Numbered from the stretch's first letter, positions 34,450-46,560 are shown. The stretch is DNA of 64,000 nt from Isoetes taiwanensis (GCA_021234155.1 JAJEKV010000008.1:12923406-12987405); one strand, 5' to 3'. The notes: generated by a model from the sequence alone, not told the origin. Program-made: numbers and translations.

Positions 34450-36496
34450 AGAATAACAATCATTCGTTTTATTGCCTCCTGTTGTAACTTCATTATATGA
34501 GTAGTAAATGGAAGCCAAAACATTGTATATTTGCTCAAGATGAGTTCGAAAGTTTGCTGCCTTTGTATTTTTGAAATATGAATGTCAGTTTGTCCTCATC
34601 AGTTTGTCAGTTTGCTGCCTTTATATTTCTGATATCAGTTTGTCCTCATCTCATGTGGAGCATTTTGGTTACACAAACAAGGCTCTTGTTTAAAGATCAA
34701 GTTTAGAGCACCACGAGGCAAAATTGAATTTAAAAATATGGAAAAGGAACTAGCTTGCGCGGAATCTATCAGCGACAAATAGGCCCTTCGATTTGTTAAA
34801 CCGCTGGCTTTGTAGGGTTCTATGATGGATGCTCTCTGATCTAGACCAAGCTTTCATATAAATGATCTCTCTCTCTTTTATTACAAAAATAAAGTTAATG
34901 GTAATTCCTTCTGTTCTATTCTTTGGTAATGGTGTAGTGTTCATTAAAGACAATCTAGGTAGACATGGTATAATTGCATCCATGAGGAAGACCATTTTAG
35001 TCTTGCTCTTCATGTGTTGAAGAAGGCTTTGTGACGGACCATATGAATACAACATAAATGGTTTAGCCCTCAAAAAAAAAACTTATACTTGTCCACATGT
35101 ACTTCCAAATGCACATGGACTCCACATGGATTTTGCCCATGGACGCCACATGAACTCTTGACATGGCATGCCACATGGACTACTTACATGCACGCGCCAC
35201 TTGGGGTGGCACATGATGACGGTATGTGGTGATGTCTTCTCAAATGGCATGGCGTGTATGATGACATGGCATGATGATGTGGCACATGCATTTTGATAGA
35301 TACACAAATTTGCTTAAAAATGTAACATTTTCTTCAAACAAATAAAAGTAGCAATTCTAATATGAATTCTAATTCTAATATTATAAGGATCTATATAGGT
35401 CCTTAGTGTCCTTAGTGTCCTATATAGATCCTATATAGGATCTATATAGGATAGTGATTTATGCATGCAAAATTTAGACCCATAAATTTCGAAGTTTCTC
35501 ATTGCATTGCTTCACAGTCTAAAAATGGCGCGGACGAAGCTCACCCAAAAGAGGCCAATGGAGGAATCTGTCGGTTCTTTTCAAAAACTTCAAAAAATTT
35601 GTGCAAGAGCTCGGTTTAGTTGCTCCCGGTGATGATTTTGCAACACAAAGGAGCTTTAGTTTTTGAAAAATTGCGGCGGTGGGTAGATCGTTCACGCTTC
35701 CATGAGGAACGCCCTTCTCAAAATGAAGACTCAAGTTGATGGAGGCGGTGCCCTCAAAATTCAGCTCAAGATGCACGATTAAAGTGATCTGCGGTTTTTA
35801 TAAATTATAAAAATACTATCTTATGTTTTTAGTTTTTCGGCTCGAGCGGGGTTGTGAAACGGTGTCTGAGGGTTTTACGTGAAAAGTTGGCCGATATAAC
35901 ATAATATAAGCGTGTTTTATTGGTATGTGAAAAAATGAAAACTTCGATGCATGAAAATGGTGCGTGAAAACTTCGTGCAGTGAAAACTAGTTTGGACGGG
36001 CATTTTGAAAATTGGTTTGGACGGGCATTTTTGTAAACAAGTTGACTGATATAATATAATATGATTTTATATATGTGTTTTTTGTATATGTTTCTTACAA
36101 TCTGTTGTAACTATAAAACATCTTGGCATTAAGTATTGAATTGCAGAAACATATCTTGTTAACATGCTTGCCTTAAATTGCACAATGAAGCAAGCTTTAA
36201 GTTCTGTTATATGAAGCAAGGCTGCCTTTGTGCTCTTTACAGAAAATATTCAGTAGTACATCAATAATGGAAAGACAAGGGAGGCAAGGTGAGTAACAAC
36301 ATTGCCCATTGTTACCATTAAATTAGGGACAACCTAAGAGCTGGCATCAATCTGTATAAGAGCCTCCAAAATTCATACACTTGAATTGATTTATTACTCC
36401 AAATATTGTATTGATATATTCCCATTTTATATTTTCTCAATATAATAAGAATGACCATGTATGAAGTGTTCTTTTAAGGCTAAAGATTAGTCTTTT
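34450..36496. other. Region without supported gene
   Basis: AT-rich. At 35,070-35,080 there is a short A tract after sequence resembling the 3' end of a retroposed element, but I found no target duplication. At 35,095-35,290 CACATGGAC/CATGGCATG motifs recur many times. At 35,990-36,030 TTTGGACGGGCATTTT is present twice. No domain is recognised in any frame. Confidence 0.4.
35386..35452. repeat. Palindromic CTATATAGGATC cluster
   Basis: GGATCTATATAGG and its inverse CCTATATAGATCC alternate several times in 67 bp, together with a doubled TCCTTAGTG. The stretch could fold into an almost complete hairpin. Confidence 0.75.
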
Positions 36497-36988
36497 AAGA
36501 ATAGAATAGAATAGAATATTTTTATCGTCCCACGGAGACCAAAGCTGGCCTATGGGACCCAAGTACAAAGAGAGAGAAAACGAGCGTATTACTACCGGGG
36601 ATTAAAAACCCCCGCCAGAAGGGTTTTGGGAAAACCATAGTAGCAATAAGGATCTTTGACATACCGACTGATTATATACATAATCACAAGAATGCGGTGA
36701 GGTTAATGTGGGACGGGGGCATAACTGAGTTCGTATCCATTACCTCCTCGGAGGCAGTCGATCCCAACAAACCTCTGAGGCCGCTCGATGGCTCATGCAA
36801 GGCACGATGGGGCACAACTAACCGAGCATACAGAGGCAGGATATGTTGTTATGCACGGACAGCCCGGAGGGCGTGACTTTCATCCTCAATGGCGCCCCTG
36901 ACAAGCGGCATTTGGACTCGTCCCTCCGCGGCCCCTCGAATCCATCTCCCTGTCTCAATGCGGAGGTGGTGTGCACTGTCGCGAATGG

Positions 36989-37613
36989 TGATAAGATTTG
37001 GAAGATAATATACTCAAGAAACTGATAAGATTGATGTCTAGCAAGATTTTACAACTTTATGATCTTAGTGAAAAGCCAAAAAGTGGTCACTAATTTTCAC
37101 TTGATCATGTACAAGTCAATAATCATCATACAAATCAATAACATAAGCCCATAATCTCCTCCTCTCTTGTAACACCCCCTGAAATGCCTTTCAATCACAT
37201 TGCATCCTCCGGCATTTATATATATATATACTTTCCAATCACAGGTACATCCACTTGACAATTTGTGCATCCCCTTTATATAGAAAGTTCTACAACTTGC
37301 CTAAAAATCGGAGTAGATAGACTTAGCGACCTTAAATTTAGGCCCTAGTTGACTTTGACTTTGACTGGTCAACTCAAAACCTAAGTGGCGGGGGGTAGGT
37401 GGCCGATTTCTAGCGAGCCTAGCAACACCTCGGGTAGTACTGCCGCCACCTTTGACTTTGACCGCCACCTTTGACTTTGACCTCACGCCTTTGCTTCTCA
37501 TGGAAGGTCGTTATGCACATTCTAATCCGCGCCAGCGCTTCTCATAGATTAGAATGTAATATCACATGTCAAAGCTCTCCCATTTACATGACTTATATCT
37601 TTGAAACCCTTCA
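36989..37613 (-). repeat. 3' LTR of the Copia element
   Basis: 625 bp, starting TG and ending CA. Relative to the coding direction this is the downstream LTR. It differs from the other LTR mainly in clusters around CCG/CGG-containing sites near 37,180-37,240, 37,310-37,330 and 37,420-37,520. Confidence 0.95.
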
Positions 37614-37624
37614 CTCCTCCTTGA
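37614..37624 (-). other. Polypurine tract of the Copia element
   Basis: On the minus strand the sequence CAAGGAGGAG immediately precedes the 3' LTR start (TGAAGGGTTTC). This is the expected position of the plus-strand primer. Confidence 0.75.
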
Positions 37625-37699
37625 CTTATAAATTTTGCTTTACATTAATTGCTCTCTCGAATTTTACAAATTTTACCTCGGGATTGATGCTTTTGTAAA

Positions 37700-40600
37700 C
37701 ACATCCGCTACTTGACTATTGGTTTCCACATATCTCATTTGTATGAGATTCTTCTCGCTAAATCTCATTATGAAGTGCATACTTAGTTCAATGTGCTTGG
37801 TTACTGTCATGGAATCTTGGATTTTTTACAATTGCAATGCAACTCATTTGTCCAGTCCATATTTACGTAGGATCTTTTTTGCATACATCCTAACTCATCC
37901 AACAATCTTCTTAACCAAACTAATTCTCTGGCAGCTAAGGATGATGCGGCATATTACGCTTCATTTGAACTCATTGCCACATTTGCTTGTTTCTTGCACC
38001 TCCGGGTTATGACACCTCCTCCTAAATATATAGCATAGCCAGTAGATTTCCTTGTATCGCAGATCTCCTCCCAATGCGCATCACTATAACAAGTCATAGT
38101 TAGGTTTTACTGAATCAAAACATATACCATGAGTTTGTGTTCCCTTTAGATATTTGAGAACTTCGCTTAGGCGCCTCCCAATGTTCTTTTGTAGCATCAT
38201 GATTCCTACGCGCTCAAGATGTTTACAAAACATAGGCAATGTCGGTCGTGTGCTATTTGCCAAAAAGTAGGCACCCAATCAATGCTCTATATGGTACATT
38301 TTCCATTTTATTTTCTTCATCATTTTGAGGCGTTGTGAACATCGGTCGACCTATGCCCCTGTTGTCATTGGAATTTTGGATGGCTTTGCCTCAACTGGGT
38401 TTGAACCTTTTGAGCATATTTTCTATATGTGTTCTTTGATGCAATTTTATCCATTTCTGCTTCCTATCCCTGATAACCTCAATTCCAAAGAAACTTTCTC
38501 AGTTCACCCGGATCGACATTTGAAACCTTGACTTTAAAATGCTTTTTTACTGTTGAGGATTTTCAAAGAATTTGCAATCATGATACAATCATCCACATAT
38601 AAGGCTATCATGCAATATTCTCCATCTTCTTCAAATCTATAGAGATTTCCATCATTATGTAACTTTTCAAAGCCCTGTTCTTGTAAGAAACCATTTATAC
38701 ATAAGTACCATTCTCTTGGTGATTGTTTTCAGCCCATAGGCAACGCCCTATTGAGTTTCGGACCATATCCTTGCCATGTGAATATCACGGAGCTTGCTTC
38801 ATATAAGCCTCCTCCTCAAGTGTGGCATTTAAGAATCTTGTTTTCACATCCATGTGATGCAGCTCTAAATTTAATGCATTTGCCATAGCAAGCAAAACTC
38901 TAATGCTTTCGTGAGCTTGACTATAGGAGAATAGGTTTCATCATAATCTCTTCCCTTTTAATTGTTGTAACCTTGAGCAACCGGTCTTGCCTTAAATTTC
39001 TTTGCTGCCATCGGGGATTTACTTTTACTTTGTACAACCACTTGCTTCCAATTACATTACGTTTGCTATCAGCCTTGACAAGGTCATAAGTTTTAGTTTC
39101 TTCAAAGGTTTGGAGTTCATCATTCATGGCAGCTATCCACTTATCTTTGTCGACTTTGTAGAGCATCTTCAAAGTTTGTGGAATGATTTCATCTTCTAAA
39201 ATAGCCATAATCTGCTTTCTGGCTCAAATGTAGCGTGTCTCCTACTTTTCCACGACTCATCTACGCCATATAATTTTCCCTCCTCTAGTTTAGCTTCTTC
39301 TACTAATTTTTCTTTGAGTTTTCCTTTTCTTTTTTTCCATATGATGACCAATTGACTCTGACCTTAAATGCATACGGAGTCTCCATTTCAGTTTGCATTG
39401 TTGGACTCTCCATTTCTGGCGTACTCAAGTCCTTTTCTTCTTCATAATCATCTTGCATTATCTAAATCAAACATAGGCATCTCACGGTCTTGTTGTGACA
39501 ATTTTAGTTCCCTTTTTGTATCTATCTTTATAAAGTATGTGCTCATTAAATAAGACATCTCTGTGACTAATACGGTCTTTGATTTAGGACATATATTCTA
39601 TATCCTTTAGAATGCTCATCATAGCCTACAAAAATCAACTTCAGCCTTGTTGTCTAATTTCTTTCTCAATTCGGTAGGAACATGTGCATAAACTAAACAT
39701 CCAAATGCTTTTAGCTTCTCATAGTTTATATTTTTATGCGGATTCCATATAGCATCACGGGATGTTTCCCTTTAAACTTCTTTTGGCAAAGCATGTTTTA
39801 ATATTAACCTGGATTTTTATGCGCCTCTTCCCAAAAAGCTTGTTGGGCAGACCACTTCCTTTTATCATGGCTCATTTTGCATCCATTAATGTCTGTTCTT
39901 TCTTTTGAAACTCCGTTTTTCCGAAGGTGAGTATCTGCGGGTTATTTGTCTCTTAATTCCACTGGCATACCAAATTGTTTAAATTGCTTTGCAAGATATT
40001 CACCTCCTCTATCCGATCTAATACATTTGAGTTTGAGATTGGTCTCTCTTTCCATTTCAGCCACATATTGTTTGAAAACACTCAATGCTTGAGATTTTCT
40101 TGTCAAACAATATGTTCTACATTTTACCGCTATAGTCATCTGTGAGCGTTATAAAGTATCTTTTATTGGTTCTGCTTTTTGCACATTTAAGGGGCCACAT
40201 AAATGGGTATGCACTAACTTCGAGAATTTCTTTGAGCCCTTGTTTTACTTTTAGCAAATGGCTGACTGTTTAGTTTGCCCAAAGCACATCCTTCACAAAT
40301 AAACTCATTTGACTTCTTTGTCATGATAATTTATGTAACCTTGCTTAAGCAACCATTTCAAATTTTTGCAATTTTGTGTGTGCCAATCTTTTTATGCCAT
40401 AGGTCTACACTCTCTTCTTGAATTGTATTTATGCTATGATGCACAACACTATCCATCTCAAATAGATTGCCAACTCTTTTTAGCAAAAACTTCAATTCAT
40501 TGTTGAAATACATTACATTTGTCTCCTTCAAACACAACTCTATATCCCAAATCCACAAAAGGATTACTATGAAATTAAATTTCGATTATGGCTGGGACAC

Positions 40601-41797
40601 ACAAAACATCTTCTATATTCACAATATTGCCTTCAAGATCTTCTAAGCGCAGCAAACCCCTTTTCTTTTACTTCTTGAAGAGCTCCATTTCCAACTTGTA
40701 TTTTCTGGAGCTCGTAGTTGATATATTCTTCAAAAGCTCGATGGATTGGACTCACGATCTTTCAGCTCCACTATCAACTATCAAATGATCGATTCATTAG
40801 TGCCAACACTTTCATGCACAATAGCAAATTCAATGTTTACCTCATCCTCGTCTATTTCCTCGGTAACCCCTTTTTCATTGATCTCTGTTCTTGAGCAACA
40901 TATGCTTTCTCATAGCCTCGACCTCTTCCTCTTGCTGATCTGCCCCTGCTAGATTCTCCTCTTCCTCTAGCTTTTCCAAAACTCTTTGGTGTTGGGCATT
41001 TTGATGCAGCGTGACCTCTTCCTCCACATGTATAGCAATTAAACTCTTTCTTAAGCTTAGGGCACTCATTCTTATAGTGTCGACTCTCATAACGATTATA
41101 GCACACAATCTTTTCCTTTCTCTTTACAATCAAAACTTCAGGAGTATCTTGATTTTGCCTTAAGATCTTCTTTTGTTCCCATTCAGTTCTTAAGGTAGTT
41201 TCAGCTTCTTCCCTAGACTTGCATGAATTCCTTATGAATAAGGCCAGAGTCTCATTGTCACCTATGGCTCTTGATATCTGTAGGTTTGACTTCTCTCACG
41301 AGATTTCAACTCCAGCCCCCATGCAAATCTACTATTAAGTTATCAAACTTGTTAAAAACTCTCCCACATCTTCATCCTCACTTAATTTTAAACCTCTTAA
41401 TTCATTTTCAAGTAGGTCTATCGAGGAGGAAGTTTTTTTCCTCATAATGTTTCATTGAGAAACTTCCACATGTCTCTAGGTCCAAGAGATCTAAGCTTAA
41501 GGCGTATAGAGGGACTTACCTTGCATGAGATGATCCCTTGCGCTTCTTTGGCCTTAGCTTGCAGAGACTTCCCTCTGTTGAGCCACTAACTCCACCTGCA
41601 GCATCAGCTGCTTTAGACTTCTCTGTGTCCGTGCGGACTCTGCGGATTTCACCACTGCTCAAAATCCCTGTTTGAGCACTCACAATCCCATCTGGATCTA
41701 CCAGACTCCAGAGGTCTTCAACCTCTAACACATATTTGATGGCATCCTTCCATACCTGGAACCCTGGTCCACCTTTATACACATCTATTGTGTTCAA
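37700..41797 (-). pseudogene. Copia gag-pol polyprotein (broken)
   Basis: Read from 41,797 downwards. Gag begins MNTIDVYKGGPGFQVWKD. A CCHC zinc knuckle, CYTCGGRGHAASKC (spacing C-X2-C-X4-H-X4-C), lies within 41,133-40,852. The protease active site is DSGAERS at about 40,775-40,757, followed by a stop. The GAG-pre-integrase motif VDLWHKKIG is at about 40,410-40,380. The integrase core shows CIRSDRGGEYLAKQF at 40,030-39,985. The RT start is WIAAMNDELQTFEETKTYDL at about 39,145-39,090, and the RNase H side has VLKYLKGTQTHGICFDS near 38,160-38,110. At least six frame breaks separate the domains, so it is not translatable as one polyprotein. Confidence 0.85.
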
Positions 41798-41826
41798 AGA
41801 AACTTAAAACAAATCTACTAGACATG

Positions 41827-41843
41827 TTGTGGCTCTGATACCA
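41827..41843 (-). other. Primer binding site (initiator Met tRNA)
   Basis: Minus-strand TGGTATCAGAGCCACAA lies one base inside the 5' LTR. This is the classical plant Copia primer site complementary to the 3' end of initiator methionine tRNA. Confidence 0.9.
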
Positions 41844-41844
41844 A

Positions 41845-42470
41845 TGATAAGATTTGAAGATAATATACTCAAGAAACTGATAAGATTGATGTCTAGCAAG
41901 ATTTACAACTTTATGATCTTAGTGAAAAGCCAAAAAGTGGTCACTAATTTTCACTTGATCATGTACAAGTCAATAATCATCATACAAATCAATAACATAG
42001 CGCCCATAATCTCCTCCTCTCTTGTAACACCCCTGCAAGTACGCTCAATCTGTGCATCACTCCAGCATTTATATATATATATATTTACTTTCCAATCTGG
42101 GTACATCCACTTGACAATTTGTGCATCCCCTTTATATAGAAAGTTCTACAACTTGCCTAAAAATCCGGAGTAGATAGACTTGTCGAAATTTTAAATTTCG
42201 GCCCTAGTTGACTTTGACTTTGGGGGTCAACTCAAAACCCTAAGTGGCGGGGGGGGTAGGTGGCGATTTCTAGCGAGCCTAGCAACACCGGGTAGTACAC
42301 CCCGCCACCTTTGACTTTGACCCGCCACCTTTGACTTTGACCTACTGCCACTGCTTCTCATAGGTCAGTATGCACATTCTAATCCACTGCCACTGCTTCT
42401 CATAGATTAGAATGTAATATCACATGTCAAAGCTCTCCCATTTACATGACTTATATGCTGAAACCCTTCA
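41845..42470 (-). repeat. 5' LTR of the Copia element
   Basis: 626 bp, the promoter-bearing LTR for the minus-strand gag-pol. It contains a W-box-rich stretch and a TATA tract (separate entry). AATGG follows at 42,471-42,475. Confidence 0.95.
42064..42343 (-). promoter_or_regulatory. LTR promoter: W-box cluster and TATA tract
   Basis: In the transcription direction (minus), the stretch 42,343-42,208 contains repeated GGTCAAAGTCAAAGGTGGC units; on the plus strand these are TTTGACC/TTGAC cores (42,208-42,233 and 42,303-42,343). TTGAC[C/T] is the WRKY-factor W-box. About 120 bp further downstream is a TATATATATAAAT tract (42,085-42,064), a good TATA box. The other LTR has the same order (37,348-37,373, 37,446-37,483 and 37,216-37,232). 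Stress-responsive control by WRKY factors is therefore plausible but not shown. Confidence 0.6.
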
Positions 42471-42636
42471 AATGGAAGCAATCACCTGCGCTTTTCATGG
42501 GTAGATGGGTGCACGGTAGTGGTGTGGGCCCTCGTGAGCATGGGATTAACCTGTTGTCGATAATTTGCCACCTTGACATGTGACAGGGGCCTGCATCCCA
42601 AAGCTTGGCCATGAAGCAAGCATCAAATCTTTCGCT

Positions 42637-45345
42637 TCAAGGCGGTAGCGTTCCGCCGGTGTATGCCTTTGGTCCACATCTGTGTGCCTGCACATTCCAT
42701 AAGCGAGAACCACCGGGCTTGCTTGTCTTTCCAAGAGGCTTTTTGTTGCGGGCCCATCGCCACCGCCAAAGCAAGGTTGGGCAGCGGGCTTCATCCATAG
42801 CCCCCACCGCCACGGAAGTAAATAATGTGGCGTTCAGTACGACCCTCGTAATGGAAGGGAAGCACGTCTCTACGGGCAAGATCTGATATGGGGACCGTGG
42901 ATTTCCTCCCGGTGCCGGGCCAAGAAGGCCTTCCGTACACTGCTCTAGATCGTTCCAAGTGGTGAGGGATATCAACCGGCCCCACGCCACGCCCCATAGA
43001 GGAGGGCCAGAGTTCAACCAAGACCTGAACAAATTATTGCTGGTGACCCCATGCATCTGAGCTACGCCTTGTTGTTTGTTTTGTTTTGCATTGCATCTGG
43101 GGGCTTTCCAGCTGCGGTGACCCGTAAACGATGGATGCATCCGGTGTGTGGTAGTAGAAAACTCAATGCCCAAATACTTATAAGATCGAGCCACCTCCAC
43201 TACGCCCTGGTAAGTGAATGAGGGAAGGCGTGGTGCTTGGGATGATGGGACCAGCAGCACCCTTGTCTTGACCAAGTTAACTCTCATGTCGATGAAATTG
43301 GCGAGAAAGTGTCCAGCATCCAGGTGCGCCTCCCCGTGCTCAGCTAGCCATTCTTCTAGCTGGTCAATGTATACCAAAGCGAAGAGCGTCGGTGATAGAG
43401 GGCAGCCACGGCGCACCCAATGCTACCAAATAAACGGGCTCCCCGGCAAAGGTGTGTGAGGCGACGGAGCAAGCCTCCTTATGAATGCCCATATAGCGTG
43501 CGCAGTCGGTGGGGGGTCCCTAGTCTGTCTCAATCTATCCCACAACTTATCCCGAGGCTTTGTGTCAAAAGCCTGCGAAATCCACAAAGCAACAAAGAGC
43601 ATTCTCGGCCGATTCCTAGGCTATCCTCTATGAGTGTTCGTAGAGTGAAGATATGGTCAATAGTAGAATGCCGGGGCGGAAGCCCACTTTAGCGAGAAAC
43701 CGCACTTCTCCATCCCCGCTTAAAGTGTCAATCACGCTCAAGAATCCCGGCAAGCAACTTGGCAAAGACGAGCCCGACCATAATGGTGCGATAGTTGGCT
43801 GGGCCGTAGGGGTCCCTCGCTTTGTATATGGGCACAACTCTACTAGTAGTCAAAGGCGGGAAGCCTTCTTACAATGCCCCCTGGTGAAGAGTCTTTGTGA
43901 GCCCGACCACCATTGGGGGCCCGACCACTTGAGAAGCTGCACGCATACCATCCAAATCTGCTGCCTTCGGTGGCAAGTTGTGCCCATTATGACATCCCTT
44001 TGATGAATGACCAGTGCTAGGCAGGCCTGCTCATGAGGAGAATGCGGGTGCCGGCTTCCCATTGGGTCATACAGTGCGCAAAGTATCTCACCCATTGTTC
44101 CGGGGTAATATTTCACGTGGGAACATGCGGGCTTACTCAAGACCTTTCTCGAAGGCCCTAGGGTGGCGGTCTAGAAGACCAAACATCTGTTGCTGGTGCT
44201 TTCTGCAAAGGTACAGCTTTCTTGGTCTTGAGGAAGGATGGTATTGACGGGCCGGCCTGTTGGCGAATGGTGGGGTCCAGCACTTGGCGGAGCCATCGTT
44301 TCAACTCCGACATTAGATCATCGAACCCGGTGATTGCGAGGGAAGGTGATTGCAGCCCCACGGGTGGATCGTCGAGGCGGCCTCTCCCAAAGCATCGTCC
44401 CCTACCCTCGAAGGGCTGGTTCATTTGGCCGTCTGCTGTTGAAGTGTGGGGGTTTACGGCTCTCCCGCAGCTCATGCTCAAGCATCCTCGCATAGGCCGC
44501 ATCGATCATAGGTCGGGGCACGCAAGTGTAATTTACATGGGGTGTGGGGCAATGGGTGCTGGGTTAACTGCCAATCTATAAACGGGGGGAACTGATGGTG
44601 AGATCTACTTCCTCGGGAGCCACTGTCCCGACATCAAAAACAGTGATCAAAGTGTAGGCATTGCTCAACAAGTAGCACGTAATCCACCACTTGGTGCAGC
44701 CCCCAGTTCTCCCCGGGTTTACAAGTGAAGCCGGTTGGAGGGCCGACCAGCGTGCCAGCCCATTGCAAATGACGGGTCAAAGATCTTTGCCGACAGCGAC
44801 TGATCTGCCAGGCCATAGTGTAACTTTGCTACGTCATCGGCGCCCTTGGCCAAAACCAGTCTCTGCGGGGGTCCATTTGCAACACATCCTCGGCTAGAGG
44901 TGCGAATTTTGGGATCTGCTCTATCCACAATCTTGGCGCATTGAAGTCTCAAGCAACATGACCTTGCCCAATTGTATGCATCTGGCCAGTATGTCATCAT
45001 ATAGATCGACATAGGGCTCCTGCTTTTATCCACATCCAAGTGCGTGTGGTAAAAGTTGCTCTCGGCATGTGGGAAACAGCAAGCCGCCACAAAGAGAGGG
45101 CTGCCATCGCTGATACGCATCGTACCCGCAAGTATCTGTTGTGCTGTCGCCTTACCGCAATGGGGAGGCCGATTGGGCAAAGGCTGCATGCGGTAGTAAC
45201 ACGCAATTCCTCCGTGTCCCTCGTTTCGGTGCACTCATTGAAGGCCGAATGGCTGGGGTATCACGGCAAATCGGTAGCTTTGTGACCGACATGTTCCCAT
45301 GTTTCCATGAGGAAGATAAGGTCCATGTCCATGGCGAATTTTAAT
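42637..45345 (-). pseudogene. LINE endonuclease-reverse transcriptase remnant (copy 3)
   Basis: The endonuclease begins near 45,345 with the reading FAMDMDLIFLMETWEHVGH, including the catalytic Glu, preceded by an NCRG motif typical of plant LINE endonucleases. Near 44,690 it shows VVDYVLLVEQCLHF. The RT at 43,416-42,637 has MRRGCPLSPTLFALVYIDQL and, later, IDMRVNLVKTRVLLVPSSQ and YKYLGIEF. No YxDD box is visible between the GEAHLDAG and HFLANFIDMR segments, where the 10.4-kb copy has it, so the catalytic motif appears to be deleted. The protein is broken by further shifts around 43.4-44.6 kb. Confidence 0.8.
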
Positions 45346-46219
45346 TGAGACTGTCCCCTTCGCCATGGAAAGCCCCGCGGCAATTCCGGGGATACCCCGA
45401 GGCACGATCCCTATTTAGTGGCATGCATCGCCACTTCAGGTCCGGTGGTAGTGGTGGTCCTGGGGGAGCGGAAGATGTGGATGCACGGGTGCGGCTGGGG
45501 CCCCTCGAGGGGACCGAGGGCCGGAGTGCCCGCATCCCCCGCTTTGGCTGCGAATTCCCGCATCCTTCCCAGGACCAGCCCGCTGCACCCCTCCATGTCT
45601 GCTTGGCAGTCCTCGACTTTGGCCAGCTCACGCCGGGTCTCTTCTTTGTCTTTGGGGTCAAGTCCCGGCCAACGTCTGAGCCGTCCCCTTCAACTTTCGG
45701 CTCACGGCGGGGATGGCCACCCGCCCGGCACGCCTCAACTGTGAAGATGACCACCCGGGCGATGAGGGCTTGAATTCCATGATTTATTTCGCCTTTCCAA
45801 TGGTCATGTCTTTGGGAATATCATCCGGTCCAAGATCCGTGGTGCGGAGTCGGGAAGTGAGATGTTCTCCCGACTCTCCGGGTCGGGCCTCGCACTACCA
45901 CATTGCGGCTCCTGCGTCTCTGTTCTGGAGTTTGCGGGGGCCGCACAGTGTTGGTTGAGGTGGGTGAGGCATAGGTCGTGGCGGCGCGGGGTGGTGGCGG
46001 CCCGGCGTGATCCCGATGTGTCCATGACATGTGTTCCGGGTTGGCGTCTGTAGGTTGGTGGGTTTGGGGTTGGTATGTTCTTTCTTTGTGGTTTTTACAT
46101 TCTCCGGAATGCTGAGGCTCAGCTCTTGCGGAGGGCGTTGTCATGCCTTGCCATCTCCCGCGTGCAATGGCGGAGTTGCTCATAAGGCTGAAGTGTTCTT
46201 GATGGGTGTTTTTGCTCAT
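45341..46219 (-). pseudogene. LINE ORF1-like proline-rich region
   Basis: Two long minus-strand frames (46,219-45,821 and 45,754-45,341) precede the endonuclease. The first starts MSKNTHQEHFSLMSNSAIAR and is rich in Pro, Thr and Arg; the second is basic and Pro/Arg-rich and runs into the NCRG endonuclease start. Their position matches ORF1 or the N-terminal extension of plant LINEs. I see no CCHC knuckle or RRM. Confidence 0.5.
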
Positions 46220-46462
46220 GGCTTTGGCGATTAGATTAGTATATTTTGCTTAGAGTCTAGGTTGCATCTCTAATTGGTAGCAAATTATGGAAGGAGCATT
46301 TCCTTAGGAGAACACAAATTAGGAACTTGTAAAAAACATTATTGTATTCCATTTGCTCCATAAGCTCTCTACATGAGATCGAACTCAAAATCAATGGAGA
46401 ATCCATATAGCCTAGAAAGTCCCACCTCTTGTTGAAGAAGAATAGAGAACCTTAGGAGGATA

Positions 46463-46560
46463 AATTGAATTGAATTGAGTTGGATTTTATCGGTCGGTGA
46501 GACCTAGACACCTTAATGCCTTCATGGTTATGTTTAGAGGTAGGTGAGAGAGCCTGAAGT
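46463..46560 (-). repeat. Possible LINE 3' tail fragment
   Basis: AATTGAATTGAATTGAGTTG followed by GATTTTATCGGTCGGTGAGACC has the same design as the 3' ends of LINE copies 2 and 3 (pentamer repeats, then TTTTTATCGTCC). It may be the remnant of a strongly truncated fourth insertion. Confidence 0.45.

Larger units (their letters stand above)
36989..42470 (-). mobile_element. Ty1/Copia LTR retrotransposon, complete (5,482 bp)
   Basis: Two direct repeats (36,989-37,613 and 41,845-42,470) begin TGATAAGATTTG and end ACCCTTCA, bounding an internal region whose genes read on the minus strand. The 5-bp target duplication AATGG lies at 36,984-36,988 and 42,471-42,475, and joining the flanks restores the LINE sequence known from the 10.8-kb copy. 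The order gag, protease, integrase, reverse transcriptase-RNase H is Copia-type. The LTRs are nearly identical over most of their length, which indicates a fairly recent insertion, although the coding region already contains stops and shifts. Confidence 0.95.
36497..46230 (-). mobile_element. LINE retrotransposon copy 3, interrupted by a Copia element
   Basis: A minus-strand LINE whose 3' end (left) is the pentamer repeat AGAATAGAATAGAATAGAAT at 36,497-36,520 followed by TTTTTATCGTCCCAC. Its body continues on the other side of the Copia insertion (from 42,476). The order is 3' end, RT (42.6-43.4 kb), endonuclease (44.6-45.35 kb) and an upstream GC-rich ORF1-like region (45.35-46.22 kb). It is the most complete of the three LINEs. 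GC content falls sharply outside both ends. Frames are broken, so it is non-autonomous now. Confidence 0.85.

Noticed and set aside
34685..35082. LINE-type retroposition ending at the A tract near 35,075
   Set aside because: The A tract is short and no matching target duplication was found upstream.
45341..45773. Plus-strand 142-codon frame overlapping the ORF1-like region
   Set aside because: It is antisense to the LINE region in GC-rich DNA where several frames stay open by composition; the minus strand fits LINE order.
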